Source: HXMU1428-3 sp965215715 (GTDB lineage Bacteria; Pseudomonadota; Alphaproteobacteria; Rhizobiales; HXMU1428-3). From it: a stretch of 64,000 bases of DNA. The stretch's first letter is position 1, and the number at the start of each line of letters is the position of its first letter. The stretch covers positions 1,922,001 to 1,986,000 of the forward strand of contig OZ244129.1 of assembly GCA_965215715.1 (NCBI GenBank), in the 5' to 3' direction. The position numbers were made by a program, and so were the translations under genes. Shown in pieces: positions 16,276 to 25,805 of the stretch. The notes under the pieces are model-generated. The model was not told where the DNA came from. It saw only the letters and a list, made by a program, of their open reading frames with translations, and searched no databases.

Positions 16276-18285
16276 ATGAATGGCACCCTTATTGAGCTAG
16301 GGCTTGGTGCGACAAGTTTGGCATTGATTTTAAATTTTGCTGCCATTGGCGCTGTGTTGATTTCTTTGCAGCGAACGGCCCCTGCCTTTTTGCATGCAGC
16401 GCGCCATGCCATGATTTTAAATTTTATCCTGTTAACCATTGGGTGCTTTACCATTGTTTGGTCCTTTGTGGTCAAAGACTTTTCTGTTTTGTATGTGGCG
16501 CAAAATTCCAACAGCCAATTGCCGTTGCTTTACCGGCTCACAGCCCTTTGGGGGGCGCATGAAGGCTCACTCATGTTATGGGTGTGGTTTTTGGCTGTTT
16601 TTTCTGCCATTGCGGTTTGGGTGCACTGGAAGAGCCACCCGCTATCCATGCCTTATGTCATTTTAACCTTGGCAGCTTTGCAAATTGGGTTTTTGATTTT
16701 CATTTTGTTTTTATCCAACCCGTTTATTGAAGTGCATCCGGCCATGCCAGATGGGCGCGATTTGAACCCATTGTTACAAGATCCAGGGCTCGCCTTTCAT
16801 CCGCCAACACTTTATATGGGCTATGTGGGGTTTGCCGTTCCGTTTGCCTTTGCCATTGCCGCGCTTGTGCGGGGCCAGTCTGGGCGTGAATGGGTGGTCA
16901 CTACGCGGCGCTGGACGCTGTTTTCTTGGGTGACATTAACAAGCGGCATTTTGCTTGGCGGCTATTGGGCTTATTATGAACTTGGCTGGGGTGGTTATTG
17001 GGCTTGGGACCCGGTTGAGAACGCCTCGCTTATGCCTTGGCTAACCGGAACTGCTTTTTTGCATTCTATTATGGCGCAAGATCAGCGTAATCTATTCCAA
17101 ACCTGGAACGTATTTTTGATCATCACCACCTTTGCTCTGTCACTTTTGGGGACGTTTTTGGTCCGCTCTGGTGTTTTAACGTCTGTTCATTCCTTTGCCG
17201 CGGACCCTGGGCGAGGGACTTATATTTTGATCTTTCTTATTGCAGTGGCGGTGATTAGTTACGGCTTGTTGATCTGGCGCGGCCAGAGGTTGATTGGCCC
17301 GGCTAAAGTTTCTCACATGGTGTCACGCGAGTCTGCCTTGCTTTATAACAATTTGTTGTTTGTGGCAGCCGCTGTGATTGTTTTAACCGGCACGCTCTAT
17401 CCGCTTGCAATTGAAGTGTTGGTGGGTGAGCGGGTCTCTGTTGCGGCGCCTTATTTTAACAAAGTGATGGCCCCTGTGATGCTTGGCATTGTTTTGTTGA
17501 TGGGGCTGGGGCCACTGGTGCCATGGCGCAAATCCAGCTTGAAAAAATTACGTGACCAATTTGCCATTCCTGCCGGGCTGGCTGTGATCTTAGCGTTGGT
17601 ATCGACATTCTTCTGGTCTTGGGATGGAATTGCCCTGTTGGCGATTGGCTTGGTGGCGTTTGTGTTTTTTGCAACCTTGATGGATGTGACCAAAGCGATT
17701 AAAGCGCACCAGTCAGTGACTGATAAATCATGGTTCGCAAGTCTTGTTAACCTTGCCGGGAACAATCAGCGCCGTTATGGCGGGTTTATTGTACATCTGG
17801 GGACCTTGGTGTTAATCATCGGCGTTGTGGGCTCGGCCTTCTTTAAGCAAGAAGCCACTGTGACATTGAGCCCTGGTGATCAGGTGCAAGCGGGGCCTTA
17901 TACTTTGACGTATGAGCGCATTGCCCCCAATAAAGGCCCAAACTATTCAGAACGTATGGCGTTTTTTAATTGGAAGCATAAGAATGGAGAAACAGGGCTT
18001 TTAACCCCCTCAAAACGCAATTATCCGGTGACCAAAACGATCACAACAGAGGCTGCGATTTATTCAACCTTGTTGGGTGATCTTTATGTGGTGCTTGGCA
18101 ATGAGACCAAGGATGGCCGGGTGGTGACCCGGGCCTATTGGAACCCGCTTGTCAATTGGATTTGGATTGGCTGGATGATTGTTTTGATCGGCGTATTGTT
18201 CGCTATGACCAAGCGGGCACCGAAGATTATCGCCAAGCAACAACAGCTTGCGCAAAAACAACCCAAAGGAGCGTTAGCAACATGA
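16276..18285 (+). CDS. ccmF: cytochrome c heme lyase subunit CcmF
   Basis: CcmF is the membrane synthetase that, with CcmH, attaches heme delivered by CcmE to apocytochromes c. The 669-residue protein has many transmembrane helices, the periplasmic WWD motif (LGWGGYWAWDPVENASLMPW) near residues 235-255, and conserved His residues such as GAHEGSLMLW. GGGAG lies eight bases upstream of the ATG. The stop overlaps the ccmG start (ATGA). Downstream are ccmG, ccmH and ccmI in a tight operon. Confidence 0.97.
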   Translation: MNGTLIELGLGATSLALILNFAAIGAVLISLQRTAPAFLHAARHAMILNFILLTIGCFTIVWSFVVKDFSVLYVAQNSNSQLPLLYRLTALWGAHEGSLMLWVWFLAVFSAIAVWVHWKSHPLSMPYVILTLAALQIGFLIFILFLSNPFIEVHPAMPDGRDLNPLLQDPGLAFHPPTLYMGYVGFAVPFAFAIAALVRGQSGREWVVTTRRWTLFSWVTLTSGILLGGYWAYYELGWGGYWAWDPVENASLMPWLTGTAFLHSIMAQDQRNLFQTWNVFLIITTFALSLLGTFLVRSGVLTSVHSFAADPGRGTYILIFLIAVAVISYGLLIWRGQRLIGPAKVSHMVSRESALLYNNLLFVAAAVIVLTGTLYPLAIEVLVGERVSVAAPYFNKVMAPVMLGIVLLMGLGPLVPWRKSSLKKLRDQFAIPAGLAVILALVSTFFWSWDGIALLAIGLVAFVFFATLMDVTKAIKAHQSVTDKSWFASLVNLAGNNQRRYGGFIVHLGTLVLIIGVVGSAFFKQEATVTLSPGDQVQAGPYTLTYERIAPNKGPNYSERMAFFNWKHKNGETGLLTPSKRNYPVTKTITTEAAIYSTLLGDLYVVLGNETKDGRVVTRAYWNPLVNWIWIGWMIVLIGVLFAMTKRAPKIIAKQQQLAQKQPKGALAT

Positions 18286-18830
18286 GCGAACAACGCAAGG
18301 GCTATATAAAATGGTGGCACTTTGCCCTGGTTGGGGTGATGTTGTTCATGTTTATTTTGTTTGCTGCCGGTCTTGGCAGAGATACAAAATTTATCCCCTC
18401 TCCGTTGATTGGCAAGCCGGCCTTTGCGTTTGATTTGAGAAAGTTAGGCTCTCAAGAGCGGGTCAAACTGGATGAGTTTGCGGGCAAAATTGTTGTGATG
18501 AACTTTTGGGCCTCTTGGTGTTTGTCTTGTAAAGATGAGCATCATGTCTTGCTGGAAGCGGCGAAGAAATATGGCGACAAAATTCAGTTTATTGGCATTA
18601 ATTTTAAAGACACTGATGAAGCCGCAAACCGTTTTCTAGAACGGATGGGGCACTTTCCTTATCCATCGGGCGTTGACCCGCAAGGGCGCTTGGGGTTGGA
18701 ATTTGGAGTTTATGGCATGCCAGAGACGTTTTTTATCAGCCCTAAGGGCGTGATTGGTGCCAAACAAATCGGCCCACTGACCAAAGAGATATTTGAGGCC
18801 AAATTAAAACAAGTTGAGGCTTTGCAATGA
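18282..18830 (+). CDS. ccmG: thiol:disulfide interchange protein CcmG (DsbE)
   Basis: This membrane-anchored periplasmic thioredoxin keeps apocytochrome c cysteines reduced. It has one N-terminal helix (WWHFALVGVMLFMFILFAAG), then a thioredoxin fold with the active site MNFWASWCLSCKDEH and the cis-proline region YGMPETFFIS. The longer frame from 18138 only overlaps ccmF; the ATG at 18282 overlaps the ccmF stop by 4 bp and has AAAGGAG upstream. The length is 182 residues. The residues between the active-site cysteines are LS; many homologues have VP or similar. Confidence 0.95.
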   Translation: MSEQRKGYIKWWHFALVGVMLFMFILFAAGLGRDTKFIPSPLIGKPAFAFDLRKLGSQERVKLDEFAGKIVVMNFWASWCLSCKDEHHVLLEAAKKYGDKIQFIGINFKDTDEAANRFLERMGHFPYPSGVDPQGRLGLEFGVYGMPETFFISPKGVIGAKQIGPLTKEIFEAKLKQVEALQ

Positions 18831-19336
18831 AACACTTTCCAAACGCCTTTATGATTAAATTTGTTTTGCTTGCACTGGCTGTTTTGTTTTTGTCGGCGAC
18901 AAGTTTGCGCGCCCAAGAGGCAAAGCCTCAAGGGCTCATGAAACAAGAGACCGCTTTGCAAAAGCAAGTGCGCGTTGTGGCGAGTAAATTGCGCTGCCCG
19001 GTTTGCCAAGGTGAAAGTGTTTATGACAGCCATGCGGAAGTGGCTGTGGAGATGAAAAAACTGATTGCTGAAAAATTGGCGGGGGGGGCCAGTGAGCAAG
19101 ATGTTTTGCAATATTTCCAAGAGCGTTATGGCAACTATATTTTGATGGAACCGCCAGTAGATGGCATTCATTGGGTGATTTGGGCGTTTCCGGTGTTTAT
19201 GACCTTAGTAGGGTTGTTATTTCTTTATCAGTTTATTACTGGCAAGGATCAAGAGACCAGCAATCGCACTGTTGAGGGAGATGATGTGACACGTGTGAAG
19301 ACATCTGGCCAATCGATTGAGGAAATGGAATTATGA
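18827..19336 (+). CDS. ccmH: cytochrome c maturation protein CcmH
   Basis: CcmH is an exported, membrane-anchored dithiol protein handling apocytochrome cysteines. A signal peptide (FVLLALAVLFLSATSLRAQ) is followed by the diagnostic SKLRCPVCQGESVYDSHAEV with its CxxC, a short three-helix domain, and a C-terminal helix (VIWAFPVFMTLVGLLFLYQF). It is 169 residues, the short form without the TPR domain, which is supplied by ccmI. The start overlaps the ccmG stop by 4 bp. Confidence 0.96.
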   Translation: MKHFPNAFMIKFVLLALAVLFLSATSLRAQEAKPQGLMKQETALQKQVRVVASKLRCPVCQGESVYDSHAEVAVEMKKLIAEKLAGGASEQDVLQYFQERYGNYILMEPPVDGIHWVIWAFPVFMTLVGLLFLYQFITGKDQETSNRTVEGDDVTRVKTSGQSIEEMEL

Positions 19337-20298
19337 GCAGCTGGATTGGGATATTGGCCCTGGGCGCCTTATCATTATTTATTATGCTGTTTCCGCTCTG
19401 GCAACGCCGCGCTGACCGTGGGCTCGGCACTGGCATTGAAAGTGATGATATTGCCGTGCAATGGGAGCTGGAAAAAGACCGGCTGGTGAAAGAGCAACAT
19501 GACCTTGATGTTGCGTTGGCTGAGGGGAAAATTACCCCTGAAACCCATGTGTATGAGCGCGAGCAAGTTGTTGAAGATGCCAAACGGGCGCTAGAAAAAT
19601 TGCGCCAGGCACGCAGCATGAGTGAAAAACTGTCTGCGAGCAAAGATCATAAACCACGCTCTTACCCGCGCATTGCCATGGGGATGGCAGCCCTGACTTT
19701 GGTCTTCACCTTTGGTTTGATCTTGCAACTAAAAGGGCTTGATATTCATCGTGAGGTGAAAACCGCAAATGGCAAGCCGCAAATTCAGATGGCGGACATT
19801 GAAAAAATGGTGGCCTCACTTGAAGCACGGGTGAAAGCTGGTGAGGGTAGTGAAAAAGATCAGATGATGCTGGCGCGCTCTTATGTTGTTTTGGGCAAAC
19901 GCGATCAAGCGCTTGCGCTTTATCAAAAAATCCACGAACAAGATGCTGGCAATATCAATGTGATTATGGCGCTTGGAGAGATTTATTTTAACTCTCAAGA
20001 CAAAGATGAGCAGAGCAAAGCGCATGTTTATTTTGATAAAGCGCTGGCTGTTGAACCTAATAAACCTGAAGCCTTATGGTTTAAAAGCTTAGGGCTGGTT
20101 CGGGATAGAAAACTGGATGAAGCACGTGTTTTATTAGTCCGTCTACAAAGTGTTGCAAAAGATAATAAAAAAGCGCAAGAGGCAGTTGGTCAATTGTTGG
20201 CTGAGTTGGACAAAAATAGAAATTCTGGTTCTGGGAATAACGTTAAAGATAAGGGGGGCGATAAGAGCCCTGAGGAAAGCAAATCTTCAAGCGAATAA
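19333..20298 (+). CDS. ccmI: cytochrome c maturation protein CcmI (CycH)
   Basis: CcmI presents apocytochrome c to the CcmFH lyase. This 321-residue protein has two membrane helices (IGILALGALSLFIMLFPLW and IAMGMAALTLVFTFGLILQL) separated by a charged heptad segment. TPR repeats follow from about residue 150 (DQMMLARSYVVLGKRDQALA, then PNKPEALWFKSLGLV). The last 25 residues are low-complexity, rich in Lys, Gly and Ser. It overlaps ccmH by 4 bp. Confidence 0.92.
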   Translation: MSSWIGILALGALSLFIMLFPLWQRRADRGLGTGIESDDIAVQWELEKDRLVKEQHDLDVALAEGKITPETHVYEREQVVEDAKRALEKLRQARSMSEKLSASKDHKPRSYPRIAMGMAALTLVFTFGLILQLKGLDIHREVKTANGKPQIQMADIEKMVASLEARVKAGEGSEKDQMMLARSYVVLGKRDQALALYQKIHEQDAGNINVIMALGEIYFNSQDKDEQSKAHVYFDKALAVEPNKPEALWFKSLGLVRDRKLDEARVLLVRLQSVAKDNKKAQEAVGQLLAELDKNRNSGSGNNVKDKGGDKSPEESKSSSE

Positions 20299-20329
20299 TT
20301 TTGCTTGTTGTTAGAAAGGTTACCGTTTC

Positions 20330-21583
20330 ATGTTTCATTATGATCAATGCCTTGAAAAGCAATTGGAGACTTTAAAGCAAGAAGGACGTTACCGCGTGTT
20401 TCTTGATTTGGAGCGTATTGTGGGCCAGTTTCCTAAAGCTTCGAACTTTGGAGACTATACCAGCGTTGATGGCAAATGCCCTCGTAATAGCCTTGACCCA
20501 ATAGGTGACATTACTGTGTGGTGCAGCAATGACTATTTAGGCATGGGGCAAAACCGAGCTGTTTTAGATTCCATGGTTGATGCTATTGAGCGACTTGGCG
20601 CCGGAGCCGGGGGAACACGTAACATTTCTGGTAACCATCACTTGATTGTCCAGCTGGAAAAAGAACTGGCTGATTTGCATGAAAAACAAGCCGCTTTGGT
20701 GTTTTCTTCTGGGTATGTGGCCAATGAAGCCACGTTATCTACGCTTTCAAAACTGTTGCCGGAATGTGTGGTCATTTCTGACGAACTTAATCATGCCTCG
20801 ATGATCCAAGGCATTTTGCATGGCAAGGCTGAAAAGCGTGTCTTTCGCCATAATGATCTGGAGCATTTGGAAGACATCTTAAAAGAGATTGACCCCTCTC
20901 GGCCAAAATTGCTGGCTTTTGAGAGCGTTTACTCGATGGATGGTGACATTTGCCCGATGCATGAAATGTGTGATTTGGCAGAAAAATATAATGCCTTTAC
21001 GTATTTGGATGAAGTTCATGCTGTGGGCATGTATGGCCCGCAAGGGGGTGGCATTGCTGACCGTGAAGGGTTGATGGACAGGATTGATATTATTCAAGGT
21101 ACCTTGGCAAAGGCCTACGGTGTTATTGGCGGTTATATTGCGGGCAAGACTTCAACCATTGATGCTATTCGTAGTTTTGCCAGTGGGTTTATTTTCACCA
21201 CCACTTTGCCACCGGCTGTAGCGGCTGGCGCGCTCACCAGTGTTCGCCATCTTAAAGAAAGTGATAGTGAGCGCCAATTGCAACAGCAGCGGGCCAATGA
21301 ACTCAAGGAAATGCTAAAACGGGCTGAGATTCCTTTCATTCCTTCCAACACCCATATTGTTCCCGTTTTGGTAGGCGACCCCGTTTTGTGCAAAGAGGTC
21401 TCTGATCGGCTGCTTGGCCAATATGGCATGTATATTCAACCGATTAATTACCCAACAGTGCCGCGCGGGACTGAGCGGTTGCGCATTACGCCTGGTCCTT
21501 TGCATTCCAAAGAAATGTTGGAAGAGTTGGTCAATGCGCTGTCTCAAATTTGGTCGGATATTAATTTACCCAGAGCTGCTTAA
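20330..21583 (+). CDS. hemA: 5-aminolevulinate synthase (ALAS)
   Basis: This PLP enzyme condenses glycine with succinyl-CoA to 5-aminolevulinate, the first step of heme synthesis in alphaproteobacteria. The 417-residue protein has VWCSNDYLGMGQN, the glycine-rich GAGAGGTRNISGNHH, DEVHAVGMYGPQGGGIADR, and the PLP lysine in QGTLAKAYGVIGGY. It sits between ccmI (31 bp away) and ccmE in the same direction, so heme supply is probably transcribed with cytochrome c maturation. AAAGG lies ten bases upstream of the ATG. Confidence 0.97.
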   Translation: MFHYDQCLEKQLETLKQEGRYRVFLDLERIVGQFPKASNFGDYTSVDGKCPRNSLDPIGDITVWCSNDYLGMGQNRAVLDSMVDAIERLGAGAGGTRNISGNHHLIVQLEKELADLHEKQAALVFSSGYVANEATLSTLSKLLPECVVISDELNHASMIQGILHGKAEKRVFRHNDLEHLEDILKEIDPSRPKLLAFESVYSMDGDICPMHEMCDLAEKYNAFTYLDEVHAVGMYGPQGGGIADREGLMDRIDIIQGTLAKAYGVIGGYIAGKTSTIDAIRSFASGFIFTTTLPPAVAAGALTSVRHLKESDSERQLQQQRANELKEMLKRAEIPFIPSNTHIVPVLVGDPVLCKEVSDRLLGQYGMYIQPINYPTVPRGTERLRITPGPLHSKEMLEELVNALSQIWSDINLPRAA

Positions 21584-21633
21584 TCAGTGCCGCACGACTT
21601 TAATTTTAAGATTTTGGGCGAAGGAGTTTTTTT

Positions 21634-22077
21634 ATGACACGCAAAACAAAACGGATTGTCACCATAGTTGGAGCTTTGTCTTTGTTGTTTGTCAGCGTGG
21701 GTTTGGTTTCCTATGCGTTTCGCGATAATTTGGTGTTTTTCCTTACCCCAACCGATGTGATGGCTGGCAAGGCAAAAGGCGCCGATAAACTGCGCATTGG
21801 TGGTATGGTTGAAGAGGGAAGCTTTAAACGGCTTGAAGATGGGCTGACTGTTTCTTTTTTAGTGACTGACTTTGATCACTCTATTCCTGTCACTTATAAG
21901 GGGTTACTGCCCAATTTGTTTAAAGAAGGGCAAGGTGTTATTGCTGAGGGGGCCTTTGACACCGCTGGAAAGTTTCAAGCAAAGACGATTCTGGCCAAGC
22001 ATGATGAAAAATATGTCCCCAAAGAAATTCGCGAAACCATGAAGAAAAAGCCTGGAAACGAGAAAACTTATCCTTAA
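21634..22077 (+). CDS. ccmE: cytochrome c heme chaperone CcmE
   Basis: CcmE carries heme in the periplasm from CcmC to CcmF, through a covalent bond to one histidine. The 147-residue protein has an N-terminal anchor helix (IVTIVGALSLLFVSVGLVSY), a beta-barrel domain (GGMVEEGSFKRL, then VTYKGLLPNLFKEGQGVIAEG), and the heme-binding motif ILAKHDEKYVPKEI. AAGGAG lies eight bases upstream. It is displaced from ccmFGHI by hemA; alphaproteobacteria usually have ccmE directly beside ccmF. No ccmABC genes are in the window. Confidence 0.95.
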   Translation: MTRKTKRIVTIVGALSLLFVSVGLVSYAFRDNLVFFLTPTDVMAGKAKGADKLRIGGMVEEGSFKRLEDGLTVSFLVTDFDHSIPVTYKGLLPNLFKEGQGVIAEGAFDTAGKFQAKTILAKHDEKYVPKEIRETMKKKPGNEKTYP

Positions 22078-22127
22078 TGTATGTTCATAATAATTTATTA
22101 AGTGTTTTTTTTACCCCTTTTAGGAAA

Positions 22128-22141
22128 TTGACATAGATCAA
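22128..22141. promoter_or_regulatory. FNR box upstream of fnr
   Basis: TTGACATAGATCAA fits the FNR/FixK consensus TTGAY-N4-RTCAA. It is about 110 bp before the fnr start, suggesting autoregulation, activating or repressing. Confidence 0.72.
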
Positions 22142-22251
22142 TTGTTTCAGGCAAGCTACTATTGGTTGAATGGTAATAAAAAAGCATTGTTTCTCAGTTA
22201 ACGGCGTAATCCTTGATGAAAAGTGCTTTACTGGTTATAAGGCGACTTTAA

Positions 22252-23028
22252 ATGCCAAGCGATATTGATAGCCCTGTGGAACATATTTTGAACCCAAATA
22301 CACCTAAATCGCACGATGAGAGTATGTGTCAGCTGTGTGAAGTGCGTGCTTGTGGCATGTGTTCGGATTTATCGTCCGATATGCTTTCAGACCTACGTAA
22401 GATTACACGGTCACGTGATTTTAAGGCAGGGGACTTGATTTTTTCAGATGACCAGCCGCTTGAGAGTTATGCCGCCATCAAGGAAGGCATTGTCAAACTT
22501 TCTAAAATTTTGCCTGATGGGCGCCAGCAGACCATTGGTCTTGGTTTTCCTCCTGATTTCATTGGGCGGACTTATAAAGATAAAAACACTTATTTTGTAA
22601 GTGCGGTTACCGATGTGACGGTGTGTACATTCCCACGTGACCTTTTTAATGCTTATTTGCGCAAAAATTCAGTTTTAGAACATCGTTTGTTTGAATTGAC
22701 TTTGAATGAGCTTGATGCGGCGCGTGATTGGATGCTTATGCTGGGGCAAATGTCTGCGATTGAGAAGGTGGCAACTGTTATCTTGAGTTTTGGAGAAAAA
22801 ATGCATAATGCAAAGATTTTACAAGGCCTGCCCAGTGATGAGAATTCATTTGAATTACCTTTGACCCGTGCTGAGATTTCTGAATTTTTAGGTCTGACCA
22901 TTGAAACTGTTAGCCGGCAGTTTTCGTTGCTTAAAAAACAAGGGTTGATTAATATTCGGCAACAACGGTACGTAGATATTCTAGATCGGGATGGATTATC
23001 TACACTTGCAGGCTCACTTGATGAGTAA
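22252..23028 (+). CDS. fnr: FNR-family oxygen-responsive transcriptional regulator (FnrL/FnrN type)
   Basis: This 258-residue CRP/FNR regulator has the N-terminal cysteine cluster CQLCEVRACGMC (about residues 26-37) and an inner cysteine in VTVCTFPRDL. Together they can hold an oxygen-labile 4Fe-4S cluster, so it should act only at low oxygen. A cNMP-like domain spans about 45-165. The helix-turn-helix has TRAEISEFLGLTIETVSRQF, whose E..SR contacts give TTGAT-type half-site specificity. It lies between ccmE and ccoN, and both flanking gaps carry FNR boxes. It is the cluster-containing type, unlike FixK, which lacks these cysteines. Confidence 0.93.
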   Translation: MPSDIDSPVEHILNPNTPKSHDESMCQLCEVRACGMCSDLSSDMLSDLRKITRSRDFKAGDLIFSDDQPLESYAAIKEGIVKLSKILPDGRQQTIGLGFPPDFIGRTYKDKNTYFVSAVTDVTVCTFPRDLFNAYLRKNSVLEHRLFELTLNELDAARDWMLMLGQMSAIEKVATVILSFGEKMHNAKILQGLPSDENSFELPLTRAEISEFLGLTIETVSRQFSLLKKQGLINIRQQRYVDILDRDGLSTLAGSLDE

Positions 23029-23285
23029 ATTTACTTAAATCTGTTGAAATAAAATTACTCCTTTTGGCCCAGGAATAGTTGGACCTTCTTGCTTTTTATT
23101 CCCCCCCTCATCATCCTTTTGAGATCATTATACATAAGTCAATAATTTGACCGCACCAGCATTTGAAAATGAAAAAAGACCGTCTTCTTAATCCTTGTTA
23201 AATAAGCTTATTTTTATTTTCTATCGCTTTTTGCTTGACCATTAAGTGCGACATTTTAGCACCTAATGTTTCTTCAATGATTGTT

Positions 23286-23299
23286 TTGATTTACATCAA
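23286..23299. promoter_or_regulatory. FNR box upstream of ccoN
   Basis: TTGATTTACATCAA is a perfect FNR/FixK site; with the flanking bases the palindrome extends to TTTTGAT and ATCAAAA. It lies in the 415-bp fnr-ccoN gap, about 145 bp before ccoN. If this is a class II site centred at -41.5, transcription would start near 23334, and an A/T-rich -10-like stretch (TAAAAA, 23322-23327) lies in about the right place. I see no other gene or RNA in the gap. Confidence 0.85.
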
Positions 23300-23443
23300 A
23301 ACATTATCTTCCTTTGTTGCGTAAAAATGATGATAGGCATTGCCGATTTGTGTCGGGGTTAAGTTGGATTCATTATTCTGACTTGATCCACCGTGTGTTT
23401 GACGCAAAACTATCTTATCTTTTAAAAATAATGGGGACCTCAG

Positions 23444-25066
23444 ATGGATCCGATCAGCACTCTCATTACTGTGGCAGTCTCTATACTGGCTGCCATTTTA
23501 ACCCTTTTTGCGGCCTCACAAGCCCAAGACTCAATTTATTTTATACACATGCTCATTTTTTCCCTGGCCTTTGGGCTCATGGGCTTGGCGCTCGTGCGCA
23601 AATGTAATTTTGCCGGAGGCAATGGCAGGCCTGTTGAGAGCCAAGAGACCTATAGCGATGCCATTGTTCGATACGGTGTGATCGCGACAGCTTTTTGGGG
23701 CATTGTTGGGTTTGCCGTTGGGGTTTTGATCGCGTTTCAATTGGCGTTTCCAGATCTAAACTTTGATTTGCCATGGACGAATTTTGGTAGATTGCGTCCA
23801 TTGCACACATCTGCCGTTGTTTTTGCTTTTGGTGGCAATGCGCTGATTGCAACCAGTTTTTACATTGTGCAGCGCACATGCCGGGTGAGGTTGTCTTTAG
23901 AACCCATGGCCTGGTTTGTGTTCTGGGGTTATCAGCTGTTTATTGTTTTGGCTGCAACCGGTTATGTTTTGGGGGCCACACAGGGTAAAGAATATGCTGA
24001 ACCTGAATGGTATATCGATTTGTGGCTTACCGTTGTTTGGGTGGCTTATTTATTGGTGTTCCTTGTCACACTTATGCGCCGCAAAGAACCGCATATTTAT
24101 GTTGCCAACTGGTTTTTGCTCGCCTTTATCGTAACCGTTGCCATGTTGCATGTGGTCAATGGGCTGGCGGTTCCTGTCTCTTTATATAGCTCAACCAGCT
24201 ATGCTGCTTTTTCTGGTGTGCAAAGTGCCTTGGTCCAGTGGTGGTATGGGCATAATGCGGTGGGCTTTTTCTTAACCGCGGGCTTTTTGGGCATGATGTA
24301 TTATTTTGTGCCCAAACAGGCTGATCGTCCGGTTTATTCTTATCGGCTGTCCATTGTGCACTTTTGGGCGATTATTTTCCTTTATATCTGGGCTGGCCCT
24401 CACCATTTGCACTACACAGCTCTGCCTGACTGGGCGCAAACTTTGGGCATGGTGTTCTCTGTTATGCTTTGGATGCCAAGTTGGGGTGGTATGATCAATG
24501 GTTTGATGACCTTGTCTGGTGCCTGGGACAAATTGCGGACAGATCCGATCTTGCGGATCATGGTGACCTCTGTGGCGTTTTATGGCATGGCCACTTTTGA
24601 AGGCCCGCTAATGTCTATTAAAGCGGTTAACGGATTGAGCCATTACACTGACTGGACCATTGGTCACGTTCATTCTGGTGCCTTGGGATGGAATGCTTTG
24701 ATCAGCTTTGGTGCGCTTTACTTCCTTACTCCTAAATTGTGGGGGGCCAAGCAAATGTACAGCACACGTTTGATCAACTGGCACTTCTGGATTGCCATGC
24801 TCGGCATTTGTATCTATGCCGCTTCCATGTGGGTCTCTGGGATCACTCAAGGTTTGATGTGGCGTGAATATAATGCAGAAGGTTTCCTTGTTTACTCTTT
24901 TGCTGAAACCGTTTTGGTGTTGCATCCATTTTATGTATTGCGCGCTGTTGGTGGCTTGCTGTTCTTATTCGGCGGACTGCTCATGGTTTACAATATGTGG
25001 AAGACCATTCGCGGTGAACGCCAAGTTGACCAACCAATTTCTCAAGTCATAACTGTAGGAGCTTGA
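23444..25066 (+). CDS. ccoN: cbb3-type cytochrome c oxidase subunit I (CcoN)
   Basis: CcoN is the catalytic heme-copper subunit of the high-affinity cbb3 oxidase used at low oxygen. The 540-residue protein has about 12-14 helices; conserved heme ligands appear in LRPLHTSAVVFAFGGNAL, GHNAVGFFLTAGFLGMMYYF, GPHHLHYTALPDWAQTLGM and WTIGHVHSGALGWNA. The N-terminus has two extra helices, as in many alphaproteobacteria. The ATG follows a GGGGA site. It is the first gene of ccoNOQP and has an FNR box upstream. Confidence 0.97.
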   Translation: MDPISTLITVAVSILAAILTLFAASQAQDSIYFIHMLIFSLAFGLMGLALVRKCNFAGGNGRPVESQETYSDAIVRYGVIATAFWGIVGFAVGVLIAFQLAFPDLNFDLPWTNFGRLRPLHTSAVVFAFGGNALIATSFYIVQRTCRVRLSLEPMAWFVFWGYQLFIVLAATGYVLGATQGKEYAEPEWYIDLWLTVVWVAYLLVFLVTLMRRKEPHIYVANWFLLAFIVTVAMLHVVNGLAVPVSLYSSTSYAAFSGVQSALVQWWYGHNAVGFFLTAGFLGMMYYFVPKQADRPVYSYRLSIVHFWAIIFLYIWAGPHHLHYTALPDWAQTLGMVFSVMLWMPSWGGMINGLMTLSGAWDKLRTDPILRIMVTSVAFYGMATFEGPLMSIKAVNGLSHYTDWTIGHVHSGALGWNALISFGALYFLTPKLWGAKQMYSTRLINWHFWIAMLGICIYAASMWVSGITQGLMWREYNAEGFLVYSFAETVLVLHPFYVLRAVGGLLFLFGGLLMVYNMWKTIRGERQVDQPISQVITVGA

Positions 25067-25071
25067 AACTG

Positions 25072-25794
25072 ATGTTTAATCATAAAACCCTTGAAAAAAA
25101 TAGTTCCTTACTGCTTGTGGTGAGCTTAATTGTTGTCTCTATTGGCGGTATCGTTGAAATTGCACCTTTGTTTTATTTGGAAAACACGATTGAAAAGGTG
25201 AAGGGCGTGCGCCCTTACTCTCCCTTGGAGTTGATGGGCTATAATATCTATAAGCGTGAGGGGTGCAATTTGTGCCACAGCCAAATGATCCGCCCTTTCC
25301 GTGATGAGGTGGAGCGATATGGCCATTACTCCCTGGCAGCAGAGAGCATGTATGATCATCCCTTTATGTGGGGCTCTAAACGCACCGGGCCGGATTTGGC
25401 ACGGGTTGGTGGGCGCTATTCTGATGAGTGGCACAAAGAGCACCTTATAAAGCCGCGTGACTTGGTGCCTGAATCTATTATGCCGGGCTATCCCTTCTTG
25501 ATGCAGCCTTTAAAAGTGCATGACATTGCTGCTCACTTAAAAGCCAATAAGTTGCTTGGTGTGCCCTACACTGATGAGCAGATTAAAAATGCGAAAACAG
25601 ATCTTTTTGCGCAAGCAGATCCAGATTCTGATGGGGCTGAAGATGTGGCGGCGCGTTACCCCAAAGCGCAAGTGCGCGCTTTTGATGGTGACCCTGAGAC
25701 CTTAACGGAAATGGATGCTGTGATCGCTTATTTGCAAGTGCTTGGCACAATGGTTGACTTTTCCACTTATGACGCAAAAGCCAATTTGCGATAG
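25072..25794 (+). CDS. ccoO: cbb3-type cytochrome c oxidase subunit II (CcoO)
   Basis: CcoO is the membrane-anchored monoheme cytochrome c subunit. After an N-terminal helix (LLLVVSLIVVSIGGIVEIAP) comes the heme motif REGCNLCHSQMIRPF and the distal Met region PESIMPGYPFL. A TTG at 25063 is in frame but overlaps the ccoN stop and is too close to the Shine-Dalgarno. The ATG at 25072, spaced from TAGGAG, is used here, giving 240 residues. Confidence 0.97.
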   Translation: MFNHKTLEKNSSLLLVVSLIVVSIGGIVEIAPLFYLENTIEKVKGVRPYSPLELMGYNIYKREGCNLCHSQMIRPFRDEVERYGHYSLAAESMYDHPFMWGSKRTGPDLARVGGRYSDEWHKEHLIKPRDLVPESIMPGYPFLMQPLKVHDIAAHLKANKLLGVPYTDEQIKNAKTDLFAQADPDSDGAEDVAARYPKAQVRAFDGDPETLTEMDAVIAYLQVLGTMVDFSTYDAKANLR

Positions 25795-25805
25795 GGGGGT
25801 GACAA

